Part shown: positions 50,364 through 59,852 of the stretch, piece after piece
Numbering within the stretch: the first letter of the stretch is position 1
How the letters are laid out: each line of letters begins with the position of its first letter
The notes under the pieces: model-generated
The model's database searches: none
What the model saw: only the letters and a program-made list of their open reading frames with translations
What the model was told of the DNA's origin: nothing
Position numbers and translations under genes: made by a program
From: Evansella halocellulosilytica
GTDB taxonomy: Bacteria > Bacillota > Bacilli > Bacillales > Salisediminibacteriaceae
Direction of reading: 5' to 3'
NCBI RefSeq assembly: GCF_002335745.1
Contig: NZ_NIST01000001.1
Coordinates: 5,040,090-5,104,089, forward strand
DNA length: 64,000 nt

Positions 50364-51113
50364 ATGGACAACAATGTTAAACAAGTAGATTATCACACAT
50401 TCTCAGAAAAAAACTATCAATTCTTTAATAAGAGAATGCGTTATTTAGAAGCGCAGGATGTCATCAAATGGGCTTATGATTTTTTCGGTGAAAAGCTAGT
50501 ATATGCCTGTAGTTTCGGGGCTGAAGGTATTGTTCTTATCGATATGATCAGCGAAGTAAAAAAGGATGCCAGAATAGTTTTTCTAGATACTCATGTACAT
50601 TTTCAAGAAACCTATGATGTTATTGATCAAGTAAAAAGGAAATATCCTCAACTCAATATTGAAATGATCCAGCCAGAATTAAGTCTCGAGGAACAGAAGG
50701 AAAAGTACGGGGATGAACTATGGAAAACTCAACCAGACTTATGCTGCAACCTGCGGAAAAACAAACCATTAAAAAAAGCATTAGCAGGAAGTACAGCTTG
50801 GTTATCCGGCTTACGTAGAGATCAATCCCCTACGCGGGCAAATACCGAATTTATCAATAAAGATGACAAATTTCAACTTATTAAGGTTTGCCCTCTTATT
50901 CATTGGAGCTGGGAAGATGTATGGCGCTATATTAAGGAAAATAACTTACCTTATAACCCACTTCATGATCAAGGGTACCCTAGTATTGGTTGTGAACCAT
51001 GTACATTAACAGTCAAAGAAGGCGAAGATCATCGTGCAGGGCGGTGGGCTAATATCGAAAAAACTGAGTGTGGTCTGCACTCAAGACCTACAAATCCAAG
51101 GAGTGATTCATAA
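50364..51113 (+). CDS. cysH: Phosphoadenylyl/adenylyl-sulfate reductase CysH
   Basis: Reduces (P)APS to sulfite with thioredoxin. The 249-residue product has the [4Fe-4S] cysteines as [11 protein letters not shown] and IGCEPCTL, the form that also uses APS, and the catalytic cysteine in the tail [26 protein letters not shown] precedes the ATG. Its stop overlaps sat by one base. Confidence 0.96.
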   Translation: MDNNVKQVDYHTFSEKNYQFFNKRMRYLEAQDVIKWAYDFFGEKLVYACSFGAEGIVLIDMISEVKKDARIVFLDTHVHFQETYDVIDQVKRKYPQLNIEMIQPELSLEEQKEKYGDELWKTQPDLCCNLRKNKPLKKALAGSTAWLSGLRRDQSPTRANTEFINKDDKFQLIKVCPLIHWSWEDVWRYIKENNLPYNPLHDQGYPSIGCEPCTLTVKEGEDHRAGRWANIEKTECGLHSRPTNPRSDS

Positions 51114-52252
51114 TGACAGAAAGTATTCCACATGGAGGAAGCCTCGTAAACCGTATTGATGAAAGCTTTGATTACACGTCGATCGAGACTTCTGTTGAAT
51201 TAGATAAAACGGGGTTATCTGATTTAGAACTACTTGCAAATGGGGCATATAGTCCATTAACAGGATTTCTTGGAAAAGAAGATTATGAGAATGTTGTTCA
51301 TCATCTTCGACTATCAACAGGAGAGATTTGGAGCATCCCCATTACACTTCCCGTTCCGAAAGAGTATGCAAAGTCTTTACATGTAGGTGAATCTATCCGC
51401 TTAACGTACGAAGGTGTAACCTATGGTGTATTAGAACTAGAAGAGATCTACTCCCCTGATCAAACAATTGAAACATTAAACGTTTACAAAACAAATGACA
51501 ACGAACATCCTGGTGTAAAAAACGTATTCAAAAGGGGCGACACGTATTTAGCTGGTCCGATTACGTTAGTAAAAAAACATGAGAAAGAACAGTTTTCCAC
51601 CTATTATTTAGAACCTGCTGAAACGAGAGAAATTTTCCAACAAAAAGGCTGGAAAACCGTTGTCGGCTTCCAAACGAGAAACCCTGTCCATCGAGCACAC
51701 GAGTATATTCAGAAATCGGCTTTAGAAACCGTTGACGGTCTATTCTTGAATCCACTTGTAGGAGAAACAAAATCTGATGACATTCCTGCCGATGTACGTA
51801 TGAAAAGCTATCACGTATTATTAGAAAATTATTATCCTCAAAACCGAGTATTCCTAGCGGTTTTCCCAGCTACTATGAGATATGCCGGACCGAGAGAAGC
51901 GATTTTTCATGCACTTGTTCGCAAAAATTATGGTTGTACGCATTTCATTGTTGGAAGAGATCATGCTGGAGTTGGAAACTATTATGGCACATATGAAGCG
52001 CAAGAAGGGTTCCAGCAGTTTACAGAAGAAGAATTAGGTATTACCCCCTTCTTTTTTGAGCATAGCTTCTTTTGTAAAAAATGCGGGAACATGGCGTCGA
52101 CGAAAACGTGTCCTCATGATATAGAAGATCGTGTCATCCTTTCTGGTACGAAAGTGCGCGAGCTGTTACGCAATGGTCTAATACCTCCACCGGAATTCAG
52201 CCGAAAAGAAGTAGTAAAAGTATTAATTGATGGGATGAAAACAACCGTATGA
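51113..52252 (+). CDS. sat: Sulfate adenylyltransferase Sat
   Basis: ATP sulfurylase that activates sulfate to APS. 379 residues with [20 protein letters not shown] (HxxH nucleotide motif), [20 protein letters not shown], and a Cys-x2-Cys metal knot [16 protein letters not shown] near residue 320. Translationally coupled to cysH in front and cysC behind. Confidence 0.97.
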   Translation: MTESIPHGGSLVNRIDESFDYTSIETSVELDKTGLSDLELLANGAYSPLTGFLGKEDYENVVHHLRLSTGEIWSIPITLPVPKEYAKSLHVGESIRLTYEGVTYGVLELEEIYSPDQTIETLNVYKTNDNEHPGVKNVFKRGDTYLAGPITLVKKHEKEQFSTYYLEPAETREIFQQKGWKTVVGFQTRNPVHRAHEYIQKSALETVDGLFLNPLVGETKSDDIPADVRMKSYHVLLENYYPQNRVFLAVFPATMRYAGPREAIFHALVRKNYGCTHFIVGRDHAGVGNYYGTYEAQEGFQQFTEEELGITPFFFEHSFFCKKCGNMASTKTCPHDIEDRVILSGTKVRELLRNGLIPPPEFSRKEVVKVLIDGMKTTV

Positions 52253-52863
52253 TGAAAAATCCGACGACAAACAACATTTACTGGCATGATTCCTTCGTGA
52301 CAAAAAATGATCGACATCAGCTATATGGACATAAGAGCTGTGTATTATGGTTTACAGGCCTATCGGGGTCTGGGAAATCGACGTTAGCTAATGCTGTGAA
52401 CCAACGACTATTTGAAAAGCAGATTAGTAGTTACGTACTAGACGGTGATAATATCCGCCATGGGTTAAACGCTGACCTCGGTTTTAGTCCCGAAGACCGC
52501 CAAGAGAACATTCGGCGTATTGGAGAGGTGTCAAAATTATTTGTTGATAACGGCACAATTGTGTTAACAGCCTTCGTCTCCCCTTATCAAGAGGATCGTC
52601 TACTTGCGAGAGAAATGGTTGAGAGAGAAGAATTTATTGAAATTTATGTAAAGTGCAGTTTACAAGAATGTGAAAATCGTGACCCTAAAGGATTATACAA
52701 AAGAGCACGTAAAGGAGAAATTGCTGAGTTCACAGGTATTAGTGCTCCATATGAAGAACCCGCTAACCCTGAACTTACTATTTGTACTGATGAGACATCG
52801 ATCGAGGCTTCAGTAGAGCAGATCGTGGACTACTTAGTCGAAAAACAAATCATACTTTTTTGA
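52249..52863 (+). CDS. cysC: Adenylylsulfate kinase CysC
   Basis: Phosphorylates APS to PAPS. 204 residues with P-loop [13 protein letters not shown] (residues about 34-46), [10 protein letters not shown] and [11 protein letters not shown]. Start overlaps sat by 4 bp (ATGA). With both a kinase and an APS-type cysteine-rich CysH, the cell may feed either APS or PAPS to the reductase. Confidence 0.97.
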   Translation: MMKNPTTNNIYWHDSFVTKNDRHQLYGHKSCVLWFTGLSGSGKSTLANAVNQRLFEKQISSYVLDGDNIRHGLNADLGFSPEDRQENIRRIGEVSKLFVDNGTIVLTAFVSPYQEDRLLAREMVEREEFIEIYVKCSLQECENRDPKGLYKRARKGEIAEFTGISAPYEEPANPELTICTDETSIEASVEQIVDYLVEKQIILF

Positions 52864-52877
52864 TAGGAGTAGATAGC

Positions 52878-54500
52878 ATGGCTTACACAAAAGTTTGGGC
52901 AAACAATGAAAAGTTAAGCAAAGAGGAAAAAGCGAAATTAGAAAAGGATGGCTTAGATATATTAGACGATATTCCAGGGTACGCGAAAGAAGGATTCAAG
53001 TCGATCCCAAAAGATCAATGGCCTCTGTTTAAGTGGGCAGGACTCTATTTACAAAAGCCAAAAGAAGACGGATATTTTATGATGAGAGTTAATATCCCTT
53101 CTGGCATCTTAAAGTATGATCAGGCGCTCACGTTAGCTGGGATTGCAAAAGATTATGGACGTGACGTCATTGATATTACAACTCGTCAGGCGGTCCAGTT
53201 TCATTGGATCGAGATTGAAAATATTCCTGAGATTTTTAAAAGACTTGAAGACGTTGGGTTATCCACTGTTGGAGCGTGCGGAGACATTATGCGGACTATT
53301 GTCGGCAACCCATTAGCTGGAATAGATCCTAACGAATTAATGGATACAAGATCGATCGTAAATGAGGTCTATTGGTATTTTCAAGGAAATCGTGATTATT
53401 CCAACCTTCCGCGCAAATATAAAATATCCATCTCATCAAATGTTAACAATGCGCAGAACGCAGAGATCAATTGCTTGTCGTTTGTACCGGCAACAAAAAA
53501 CATTGATGGCCAAGAAGTTATCGGATTCCATGTCTTAGTTGGAGGAGGACTATCGGCAAAGCCATATTTAGCACAAGAACTAGATGTTTTTGTGAAACCA
53601 GAGCAAGTAAAAGAAGTAACAGAGGCCATAACGACAATCTTTCGTGATCATGGCTACCGCGACAAACGCCACCGTGCCCGGTTAAAGTTTTTGATGGCAG
53701 ACTGGGGGCCAGAAACATTTAAAGAAAAACTTTCTGAGTTCATCGCATTACCTGAAAAAGGAGAGAACCGTTTTGAAGCATGGAACGCCGGTTATTTTTA
53801 TGGTGTACACCGACAAAAACAAGAAGGATTAAATTATATTGGCTTAAACATACCTGTTGGAAGATTGTATTCAGAAGAACTCATTGAATTGGCACGTATT
53901 TCTAATCAATATGGAAAAGGCGAGATTCGTACGTGCAATTCTCAAAATGTCGTCATCCCACATATTCCAGATAACGATGTAGATGCTTTCCTAAATGAAA
54001 GTCTTTTAGATCGACTAAACATAGAACCTAAAAGCTTTATAGGGTATTCGGTCTCCTGTACTGGAATTGAATATTGCAACCTCGCACTCGTGGAAACGAA
54101 AGAACGTATGAGAGGAATCGCTGAATACTTAGACGATCATTTAGCGGTTGATGTTCCTGTTCGAATTCATATGGTTGGCTGCCCTAACGCCTGTGGACAA
54201 CGGCAAATAGCAGATATAGGCCTTCAAGGGATCAAAATGAAAAATAAAAATAAGGAGCTCGTTGAAGCATTTGAAATCTATGTCGGTGGCAAGCTCTCAG
54301 AAAATGCTCAATTTAATCAAAAGCTCAGGGGAAAAATCGAAGCTCCCTATTTAAATGAGGTCCTGCTTGAATTTTTAAAGCACTTTAATGATGAAAAGCA
54401 TACAGAAGAGAATTTCCATGATTTTTTTGAACGAACAGGAAAGGACTTACTACAAGAAAAGCTCACGTCGATCATTGAAGAAAAAATCAACGTGTCCTGA
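52878..54500 (+). CDS. sir: Siroheme nitrite/sulfite reductase
   Basis: 540-residue siroheme/[4Fe-4S] reductase that turns sulfite into sulfide, completing sulfate assimilation. Cluster and siroheme ligands are in VSCTGIEYCNLAL (Cys-x5-Cys) and GCPNACGQRQIADIG (Cys-x3-Cys); TTRQAVQFHW and GACGDIMRTIVGNP are family motifs. No flavoprotein (CysJ) partner lies nearby, so a ferredoxin-type donor is likely. The start at 52878 follows AGGAGTAGATAGC. Linked to a complete siroheme gene set downstream. Confidence 0.93.
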   Translation: MAYTKVWANNEKLSKEEKAKLEKDGLDILDDIPGYAKEGFKSIPKDQWPLFKWAGLYLQKPKEDGYFMMRVNIPSGILKYDQALTLAGIAKDYGRDVIDITTRQAVQFHWIEIENIPEIFKRLEDVGLSTVGACGDIMRTIVGNPLAGIDPNELMDTRSIVNEVYWYFQGNRDYSNLPRKYKISISSNVNNAQNAEINCLSFVPATKNIDGQEVIGFHVLVGGGLSAKPYLAQELDVFVKPEQVKEVTEAITTIFRDHGYRDKRHRARLKFLMADWGPETFKEKLSEFIALPEKGENRFEAWNAGYFYGVHRQKQEGLNYIGLNIPVGRLYSEELIELARISNQYGKGEIRTCNSQNVVIPHIPDNDVDAFLNESLLDRLNIEPKSFIGYSVSCTGIEYCNLALVETKERMRGIAEYLDDHLAVDVPVRIHMVGCPNACGQRQIADIGLQGIKMKNKNKELVEAFEIYVGGKLSENAQFNQKLRGKIEAPYLNEVLLEFLKHFNDEKHTEENFHDFFERTGKDLLQEKLTSIIEEKINVS

Positions 54501-54540
54501 CGATTATCTTCACGTCACTACAGATGAAGGAGGAATCGAT

Positions 54541-54750
54541 ATGAAACTCTATCGATTTGAAGCAGTAATAAATAAGGAAGAACATGTACACATTGTCATT
54601 GCTGCAGATGGAGAATCTACAGCTTTCGATGCCGCCGAAGTAGAATTAGAAAAAGGATATTTAAAAATGCCCGTTATTGAAGAGCTATCCTTAATTGAAA
54701 CGAGAAGAATAGGCAAAAAAGCTGGCTTCGTTCTAAGAAGTCAAGAATAA
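54541..54750 (+). CDS. Small DUF3906-like protein
   Basis: 69 residues: MKLYRFEAVINKEEHVHIV at the start, then an acidic middle and KKAGFVL near the end. It looks like the DUF3906 family of short Bacillus proteins, which I recall next to sulfite reductase genes; the assignment is from memory of the pattern. AAGGAGGAATCGAT precedes the ATG. Its place between sir and sumT suggests a role in sulfite reduction or siroheme supply. Confidence 0.75.
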   Translation: MKLYRFEAVINKEEHVHIVIAADGESTAFDAAEVELEKGYLKMPVIEELSLIETRRIGKKAGFVLRSQE

Positions 54751-54768
54751 TTTCGAGGAGGAAGCAGT

Positions 54769-55566
54769 GTGAAAAAAAGCAAAGGGCAAGTTTACTTCGT
54801 TGGGGCAGGACCTGGTGACCCGAAGCTGTTAACTCTTCGAGGTGCCGAATTATTACAGGAAGCAGATGTCATTGTTTATGATCGATTAGTGAACAAGGAA
54901 ATATTAAAGCATGGCAAAAAGAATGCAGAGTTAATCTATTGTGGAAAAACACCACAAGGTCCTTCCACTTCACAAGAGGAAATAAATCAAATTTTAGTTT
55001 TCCATGGATTACGCGGAAAAAAGGTAGTCAGGCTAAAGGGTGGAGATTCAACCATTTTTGGAAGAATTGGTGAAGAAGCTGTTTCCTGTCGTGAAAATGG
55101 TCTCCATTTTGAGATCATCCCGGGAATTACTTCCGGAATTGCTGCTCCTGCTTATGCAGGCATACCTTTAACACATCGTGAAGTAAGCTCATCCTTTGCT
55201 GTTGTCACAGGACACCGGAGAAAAGATGGGAATAAACAAGAGATTGATTGGAAAAGTCTCGCTTCAGGAGTCGATACGCTCGTTTTCTACATGGGGGTTA
55301 AACAAATCAACGTCATACAAGATAACCTTCTTCATCATGGCCTTGCTCCAACTACCCCTGTCGCTCTTATTCGCTGGGGGACTTGTGAAATACAAGAAAC
55401 ATTAACAGGAGAATTATCCACCATTGCCGAAGAAGTAGAAAGAACGAACTTTCAATCACCAGCGATCATCGTTGTAGGTGAAGTTGTAAAATTGAGAGAA
55501 AAGTTAGCCTGGTTTGAAGAAAAGTTACTTCATTCTTCGTATTTAAATACAGCAGTCACTTTATAA
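54769..55566 (+). CDS. sumT: Uroporphyrinogen-III C-methyltransferase SumT
   Basis: First enzyme of siroheme synthesis: two SAM methylations of uroporphyrinogen III to precorrin-2. 265 residues with FVGAGPGDPKLLTLRGAELL at the start, VVRLKGGDSTIFGRIGEEA, and IPGITSGIAAPAYAGIPLTHR. The start is a GTG at 54769 with GAGGAGGAAGCAGT upstream. In operon with sirB and sirC. Confidence 0.96.
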   Translation: MKKSKGQVYFVGAGPGDPKLLTLRGAELLQEADVIVYDRLVNKEILKHGKKNAELIYCGKTPQGPSTSQEEINQILVFHGLRGKKVVRLKGGDSTIFGRIGEEAVSCRENGLHFEIIPGITSGIAAPAYAGIPLTHREVSSSFAVVTGHRRKDGNKQEIDWKSLASGVDTLVFYMGVKQINVIQDNLLHHGLAPTTPVALIRWGTCEIQETLTGELSTIAEEVERTNFQSPAIIVVGEVVKLREKLAWFEEKLLHSSYLNTAVTL

Positions 55567-55582
55567 AGGAGGCGCTAAACGT

Positions 55583-56344
55583 ATGGTCCAAAATAAGACG
55601 GGTGTGTTAGTTATCGTGCACGGCTCCAGTAATCCGAATTGGACTAAAGAAGTTGAAGATGCGATCCATCAAGTAAAATCTCCGTTACCTATTGTCGTAG
55701 GTCACTTGGAGTTTACTGATGAGCAAACGATCGAGCAAGGAATTCGACAATTGGAGAATAAAGGAGTCGATACGATCCTTTCAATTCCCCTCTTTGTTTC
55801 TTCAGGAAGCACACACATAGAGGAAATTAAATATGTACTAGGGCAAATAGATACTCCAGTTATTAAAACGGACTTGAAACCAATCACTTCTTCTGCTCAA
55901 ATGATTTGGATCGAACCTATGGACACTCACCCGCTCATTCTTGACATCATTGAGGAGAGGGTAAAATCTTTGTCAGTGAACCCAGAAAAAGAAGTGTTAC
56001 TCTTCGTCGCTCATGGGAGCGACGAACCTTTTTTTCACCAAAAATGGGAAGCGATGCTCGAAGAAATCAAACAGAAGATCGCTAAACAAATGCCATTCCA
56101 GCAAATAATCCATGGAACATTGCATCCAGACAACCTTGAAGAGTGTGCAGTAAAGGCTGCTTCAAGTGGCCATCCATTGATTGTTGTGCCACTCTTTTTA
56201 AGTGAAGGCTATTTCACGAATAAAGTCATTCCAAAAAAATTAAAAGGAATATCTTATAAATGGAACGCACAAACCTATCTCCCCCATCCACTCGTCTCTA
56301 AGTGGTTAGAGGAACAAATAGCAAGTGCACATATAAACACGTAA
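55583..56344 (+). CDS. sirB: Sirohydrochlorin ferrochelatase SirB
   Basis: Inserts iron into sirohydrochlorin. 253 residues made of two CbiX-like halves, each starting with a metal-binding His motif: VIVHGSSNPNWTKEVEDA (near 12) and LFVAHGSDEPFFHQKWEAM (near 140). AAAGGAGGCGCTAAACGT precedes the ATG. It lies 17 bp after sumT. Confidence 0.93.
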   Translation: MVQNKTGVLVIVHGSSNPNWTKEVEDAIHQVKSPLPIVVGHLEFTDEQTIEQGIRQLENKGVDTILSIPLFVSSGSTHIEEIKYVLGQIDTPVIKTDLKPITSSAQMIWIEPMDTHPLILDIIEERVKSLSVNPEKEVLLFVAHGSDEPFFHQKWEAMLEEIKQKIAKQMPFQQIIHGTLHPDNLEECAVKAASSGHPLIVVPLFLSEGYFTNKVIPKKLKGISYKWNAQTYLPHPLVSKWLEEQIASAHINT

Positions 56345-56459
56345 CGTTTTCTAGCTACTGAAGCAGTTGTCAGGAACCTTTCTTTCCCATTATGCACGCT
56401 GCTAGAAGGTAACTGTTCGCTACACGATTCTTATCTTTATTTGAAAGGAAGAGGTTCGA

Positions 56460-57053
56460 ATGAGTACCCCTTTTACCCTCCAGCTTCATCGAAAACCAGT
56501 GCTCGTTGTCGGCGGAGGAAGCATAGCAGAAAGAAAAATCGCTTATTTACTAAAGGAAAAAGCAGATGTCACTCTCATTAGTCCTACTCTTACAGAAAAA
56601 CTGAAATCTCAATTTAGTCAATTACACGTTAAAAAAACCGCCTTAACCATTGAAGACGTTTCAAAGGAATATTGTACTCGTCTAAAAATAGATTGGCGTT
56701 CATTTTTTTTAGTTGTCGTTGCGACAGATTCTTTTACAACGAATGAGGCGCTTGCCCAAAAGTTGTTTTCACACGTCTCACTCATAAATATTGTTGATAA
56801 CCCCAAATTAAGCAGCTTCTTCTTCCCTGCTGTAGTCGACAGAGGTGCACTGAAGATAAGTGTGACAACTTCTGGGAAAAGTCCAATTTTAGCAAAAAAA
56901 ATTCGTAACTACTTATCCGACATATTTGGCACAGAATATGACTCGTATTTAGAAGAATTACATTTATTAAGAACTGAATTGCAAAAGATAGAACCCGATC
57001 CAATAAAACGAAAAGAGATACTTGAGGAACGAACAAAATTCCCCATCGGATGA
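56460..57053 (+). CDS. sirC: Precorrin-2 dehydrogenase SirC
   Basis: NAD-dependent oxidation of precorrin-2 to sirohydrochlorin. 197 residues with the Rossmann motif VLVVGGGSIAERKIAYLL, and NIVDNPKLSSFFFPAVVDRG followed by ISVTTSGKSPILAKKIR, the family core. Last gene of the operon; the 115-bp gap before it holds no evident promoter. Confidence 0.94.
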   Translation: MSTPFTLQLHRKPVLVVGGGSIAERKIAYLLKEKADVTLISPTLTEKLKSQFSQLHVKKTALTIEDVSKEYCTRLKIDWRSFFLVVVATDSFTTNEALAQKLFSHVSLINIVDNPKLSSFFFPAVVDRGALKISVTTSGKSPILAKKIRNYLSDIFGTEYDSYLEELHLLRTELQKIEPDPIKRKEILEERTKFPIG

Positions 57054-57066
57054 TCCGAAGGGGAAT
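57038..57066. terminator. Stem-loop between converging genes
   Basis: ATTCCCC-A-TCGGA, loop TGA, TCCGA-A-GGGGAAT. It overlaps the sirC stop and precedes the stop of the protease gene; T-runs are weak on both sides. Confidence 0.6.
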
Positions 57067-57071
57067 GAAAT

Positions 57072-58082
57072 TTAAACAAAATCAATTTCTAAAAGGTTTC
57101 TCACGTTTTCTATTTGATTTAAGATCGTAACTTCGGTGCTTCCTGCAAATAACAAGCCTACAGCTCGGTTTTCCATATCGGTGACTAGCGACCCACTGTC
57201 ACCACCTTCAGACATGTGGGTCGTGAGAATTTGATCATGAAAACGCGCTACACGGTTATTTCCGAAATTTACATCAATCGTAGCATCAACAGATAAAATC
57301 TCCCCTGTCGTATACCCACTTGTTCTTCCGATTTTCTTAACAACAGCACCAACTTCAACTTCATCTTTTTCTACCCATCCTCTAACATAACCGCTCCAAT
57401 ATATATCTCGATCGAGTTCTTGAAGCGACCCTTCTGCTATGGCAGCATCGATGACATTTTCGTGTTCCGATAATGGTTTGTCAGGGGTAAGGTCAATTGG
57501 TACAAAACGACTGAGTGTCGCTACTTGATCATCAGGAGCACTTCCGCCGTCGACAGCACCAGGCTGTAAGATGGGATCACCGATATTCGCATTATTACTA
57601 TTCGCTAATACGTGATTATTGGAGAGAATATAATACTTTGTAAGATTGGACTCTTCCCGATTATAAACAATAGCTCCTACGGTTCCCGCAGTAATATCTG
57701 GGTGTCCAATACTCCACCCGCCTTTCACAGGTCGAATTTTCGTATTCAATTCATTACCAGGGAGTGTCCTCATCTGATCAGACTCCTTAGTTTTTACGTT
57801 TTCATCCTTAAAAATATGGATCTCAGGAAGGCCAATTTCGATGACATCTGTTTCCACACCTTCGATGGTGGTAGGAACCACATCTTCTTCTGACAACGAT
57901 TTTAATGGCTGCTTATTCGATACAAAAGTAATTAAAGCAGGTCGATCCGTTGATTTTCCACCTTGAATTTTAATGCCGATACCAACACCAACAACGTTCT
58001 GCTTTTTCAACATAACTTCTTCATTCGATTTACTTTTCACCTTTTTTACTTTTGCCAATTGTTCCTTGGATAAATGAGCCAT
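57072..58082 (-). CDS. Trypsin-like serine protease-fold protein
   Basis: 336 residues. The catalytic triad of a chymotrypsin fold can be placed: His157 in YILSNNHVLANS, Asp212 in NVIDAAIAE and Ser296 in SEGGDSGSLV. The N-terminal 100 residues (KKQNVVGVGIGIKIQGGKST) are a separate domain often seen in this group. There is no signal peptide, so it appears cytosolic or released by lysis. AGGAGGGATGA precedes the ATG. Substrate and role unknown. Not related to the neighbouring siroheme genes as far as can be seen. Confidence 0.8.
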   Translation of the reverse strand: MAHLSKEQLAKVKKVKSKSNEEVMLKKQNVVGVGIGIKIQGGKSTDRPALITFVSNKQPLKSLSEEDVVPTTIEGVETDVIEIGLPEIHIFKDENVKTKESDQMRTLPGNELNTKIRPVKGGWSIGHPDITAGTVGAIVYNREESNLTKYYILSNNHVLANSNNANIGDPILQPGAVDGGSAPDDQVATLSRFVPIDLTPDKPLSEHENVIDAAIAEGSLQELDRDIYWSGYVRGWVEKDEVEVGAVVKKIGRTSGYTTGEILSVDATIDVNFGNNRVARFHDQILTTHMSEGGDSGSLVTDMENRAVGLLFAGSTEVTILNQIENVRNLLEIDFV

Positions 58083-58391
58083 TCTTCATCCCTCCTATTT
58101 TTAGGTAAACGCTTGACAGGATTTCTGTTTTATTCAATTGTTGTACCATTACATTCAAGAAGTCTCTTATTATTCCTTCAAAAACTTATTAATTAGTTCT
58201 TCTTCTCTATATAAACACTCATAGTCGCATGCGATATAGTAAAGTTGTCTTTTTACCAACAATGGAAAAAGCCTTAGTAAACTTGTACTTTTATCCATAA
58301 GAATCTTAGCCCATATGTGAATAACTTTACATTTGATTTAAAAACTTTCTAATAAAAAATTTACTCTTTTATTTTTCTTAACCACAAGTTC
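58083..58391. other. AT-rich divergent intergenic region
   Basis: No gene seen between the protease gene and the ytfE promoter. Very AT-rich; no clear repeat. Confidence 0.5.
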
Positions 58392-58434
58392 AGTGATTAA
58401 CCTCACAGCATTTATGTTTTATGAACGTTATATT
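58392..58434 (+). promoter_or_regulatory. Crp/Fnr-type site and -10 box of ytfE
   Basis: AGTGATTAACCTCACA (58392-58407) fits NGTGA-N6-TCACN, the Crp/Fnr consensus. TATATT (58429-58434) follows after 21 nt, with no -35 hexamer. With a start near 58441 the site is centred at -41.5, the classic position for activation by Fnr-type regulators. The cox promoter has the same layout. Confidence 0.75.
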
Positions 58435-58468
58435 AGAGGTGAATAGAAATTTAATGGAGGGATTTTTG

Positions 58469-59137
58469 ATGGATCATAAATTTACTTTAGAATCAAAAAC
58501 AGGAGATATTGTGACGCAATTCCCAAGAGCTAGTTCAATTTTTAAAGACTACAAAATAGACTTTTGCTGTGGAGGGAATAGACCACTTGGAGAGGCACTT
58601 GATGAAACTGAGCTTGATAAAGAAGCCGTTTTAAAAGAGATTAATGATTTATACACTTCCACCAATCAAGATAACCAAATTGATTGGGCGAATAAAAGTA
58701 GCCAGGAGCTTGTTAATCATATCGTACAAGTTCACCACGAATATTTAAGACAAGTATTACCGGAATTAAGTGCATATGTTACCAAGGTCCATCGTGTCCA
58801 TGGCGAAAATCACCCAGAGCTTAAAACGGTTTTTACTATATTTCATCAATTGAAAAATGAGCTTGAGACACACCTTTTAGAAGAGGAAAAAACGCTTTTC
58901 CCTATGATTTTGGAGAGTAATGTAGAAGAAGTTGCAAATGCTATTAATCAATTTGAGCATGAACATGAACAATCAGGTATGCTCTTAAAAACACTTCGTG
59001 AAGCTACAGAGGATTATAAAATTCCAGAAGGGGCATGTAATACTTACCGACTAACTTATCTAAAATTAGATGAACTTGAATCTGATTTGTTCCAGCACAT
59101 TCACTTAGAAAATAATATCCTTTTCCCACGGTTTTAA
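58469..59137 (+). CDS. scdA: Iron-sulfur cluster repair di-iron protein ScdA/YtfE
   Basis: 222 residues. The N-terminal ScdA_N domain has DFCCGGNRPLGEAL (double cysteine near 30); the hemerythrin-like domain supplies His and Glu ligands for a di-iron site (IVQVHHEYLRQVLPEL, HLLEEEKTLFPMI, FEHEHEQSGML, HIHLENNILFPRF). Family members repair Fe-S centres damaged by nitric oxide or oxidants. The ATG at 58469 has GGAGGGATTTTTG upstream; the frame from 58421 would start before the transcript and is rejected. Confidence 0.94.
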   Translation: MDHKFTLESKTGDIVTQFPRASSIFKDYKIDFCCGGNRPLGEALDETELDKEAVLKEINDLYTSTNQDNQIDWANKSSQELVNHIVQVHHEYLRQVLPELSAYVTKVHRVHGENHPELKTVFTIFHQLKNELETHLLEEEKTLFPMILESNVEEVANAINQFEHEHEQSGMLLKTLREATEDYKIPEGACNTYRLTYLKLDELESDLFQHIHLENNILFPRF

Positions 59138-59155
59138 ACGATCATTCTTAAACTT

Positions 59156-59187
59156 AGCATACGGTATTTTACCGTATGCTACCTTTT
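59156..59187 (+). terminator. scdA terminator
   Basis: AGCATACGGTA, loop TTT, TACCGTATGCT, then ACCTTTTC. An 11-bp perfect stem 20 bp past the gene. Confidence 0.75.
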
Positions 59188-59258
59188 CAATATTAGAATT
59201 AATAGGAAATCCGGCAAGAAGAAATAATGCTCCATCTTTTAATCAGACATGCTGGCCA

Positions 59259-59585
59259 TTAATTATGACGTTTTTGTTTTCGGATCTCATTATAAAGTTG
59301 CTTTCTCGTTAATGCTACTAAATTCTGTATCATCTCTTTAGTAGCTTGAGTGACATGAATACCGACCGTAACAGTTACTGTCCCGTGAAATTTCGAGCAC
59401 CATATCGCAGCAATCTCTTCAGCTAATTCTTGTTCTTTATGATGAGGAAGTTGATAAGAATGAAGTAATTTTGTCTTTCCCTCTTGCCACTTAGCTGTAC
59501 AAATAGCACCAATATGGGGGTGAGTCCCTCCATAGACAGCGAGCAACCAATCCTCACCAATTCTTTTTATGTCATAATATATCAT
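59259..59585 (-). CDS. LpdD-like small protein
   Basis: 108 residues. The pattern YGGTHPHIGAICTA, then HHKEQELAEEIAAIW and TVTVTVGIHVTQATKE, resembles the LpdD family, small proteins linked to gallate-type decarboxylases and proposed to handle prenylated flavin. No decarboxylase gene (UbiD type) is nearby, so this is an orphan and the role is uncertain. The start at 59585 follows AAGGAGTTATCAC; the frame beginning at 59654 is rejected. Confidence 0.6.
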   Translation of the reverse strand: MIYYDIKRIGEDWLLAVYGGTHPHIGAICTAKWQEGKTKLLHSYQLPHHKEQELAEEIAAIWCSKFHGTVTVTVGIHVTQATKEMIQNLVALTRKQLYNEIRKQKRHN

Positions 59586-59852
59586 GTGATAACTCCTTTT
59601 TAGTAAATTGTTAGCCTGCAAACAATGAATATTGTCAGGATTATTTAGAAACAAAACACATCATAGTTGAAAAGGTGTTAATATGACTTGAAACTGCTAA
59701 ACACTTCCGGAAAGCGAGCCTGGCAAGACCCTGCTGAGACGGAGGAAAGCAAGTAGATAGATGTCATCTCAGCACTCCTCTTACGGATTCAGGCTAATTA
59801 AGAGCACATCCATATAAAAAATAAAGTTTTCATGTAGAAATTAGGTGATTAA

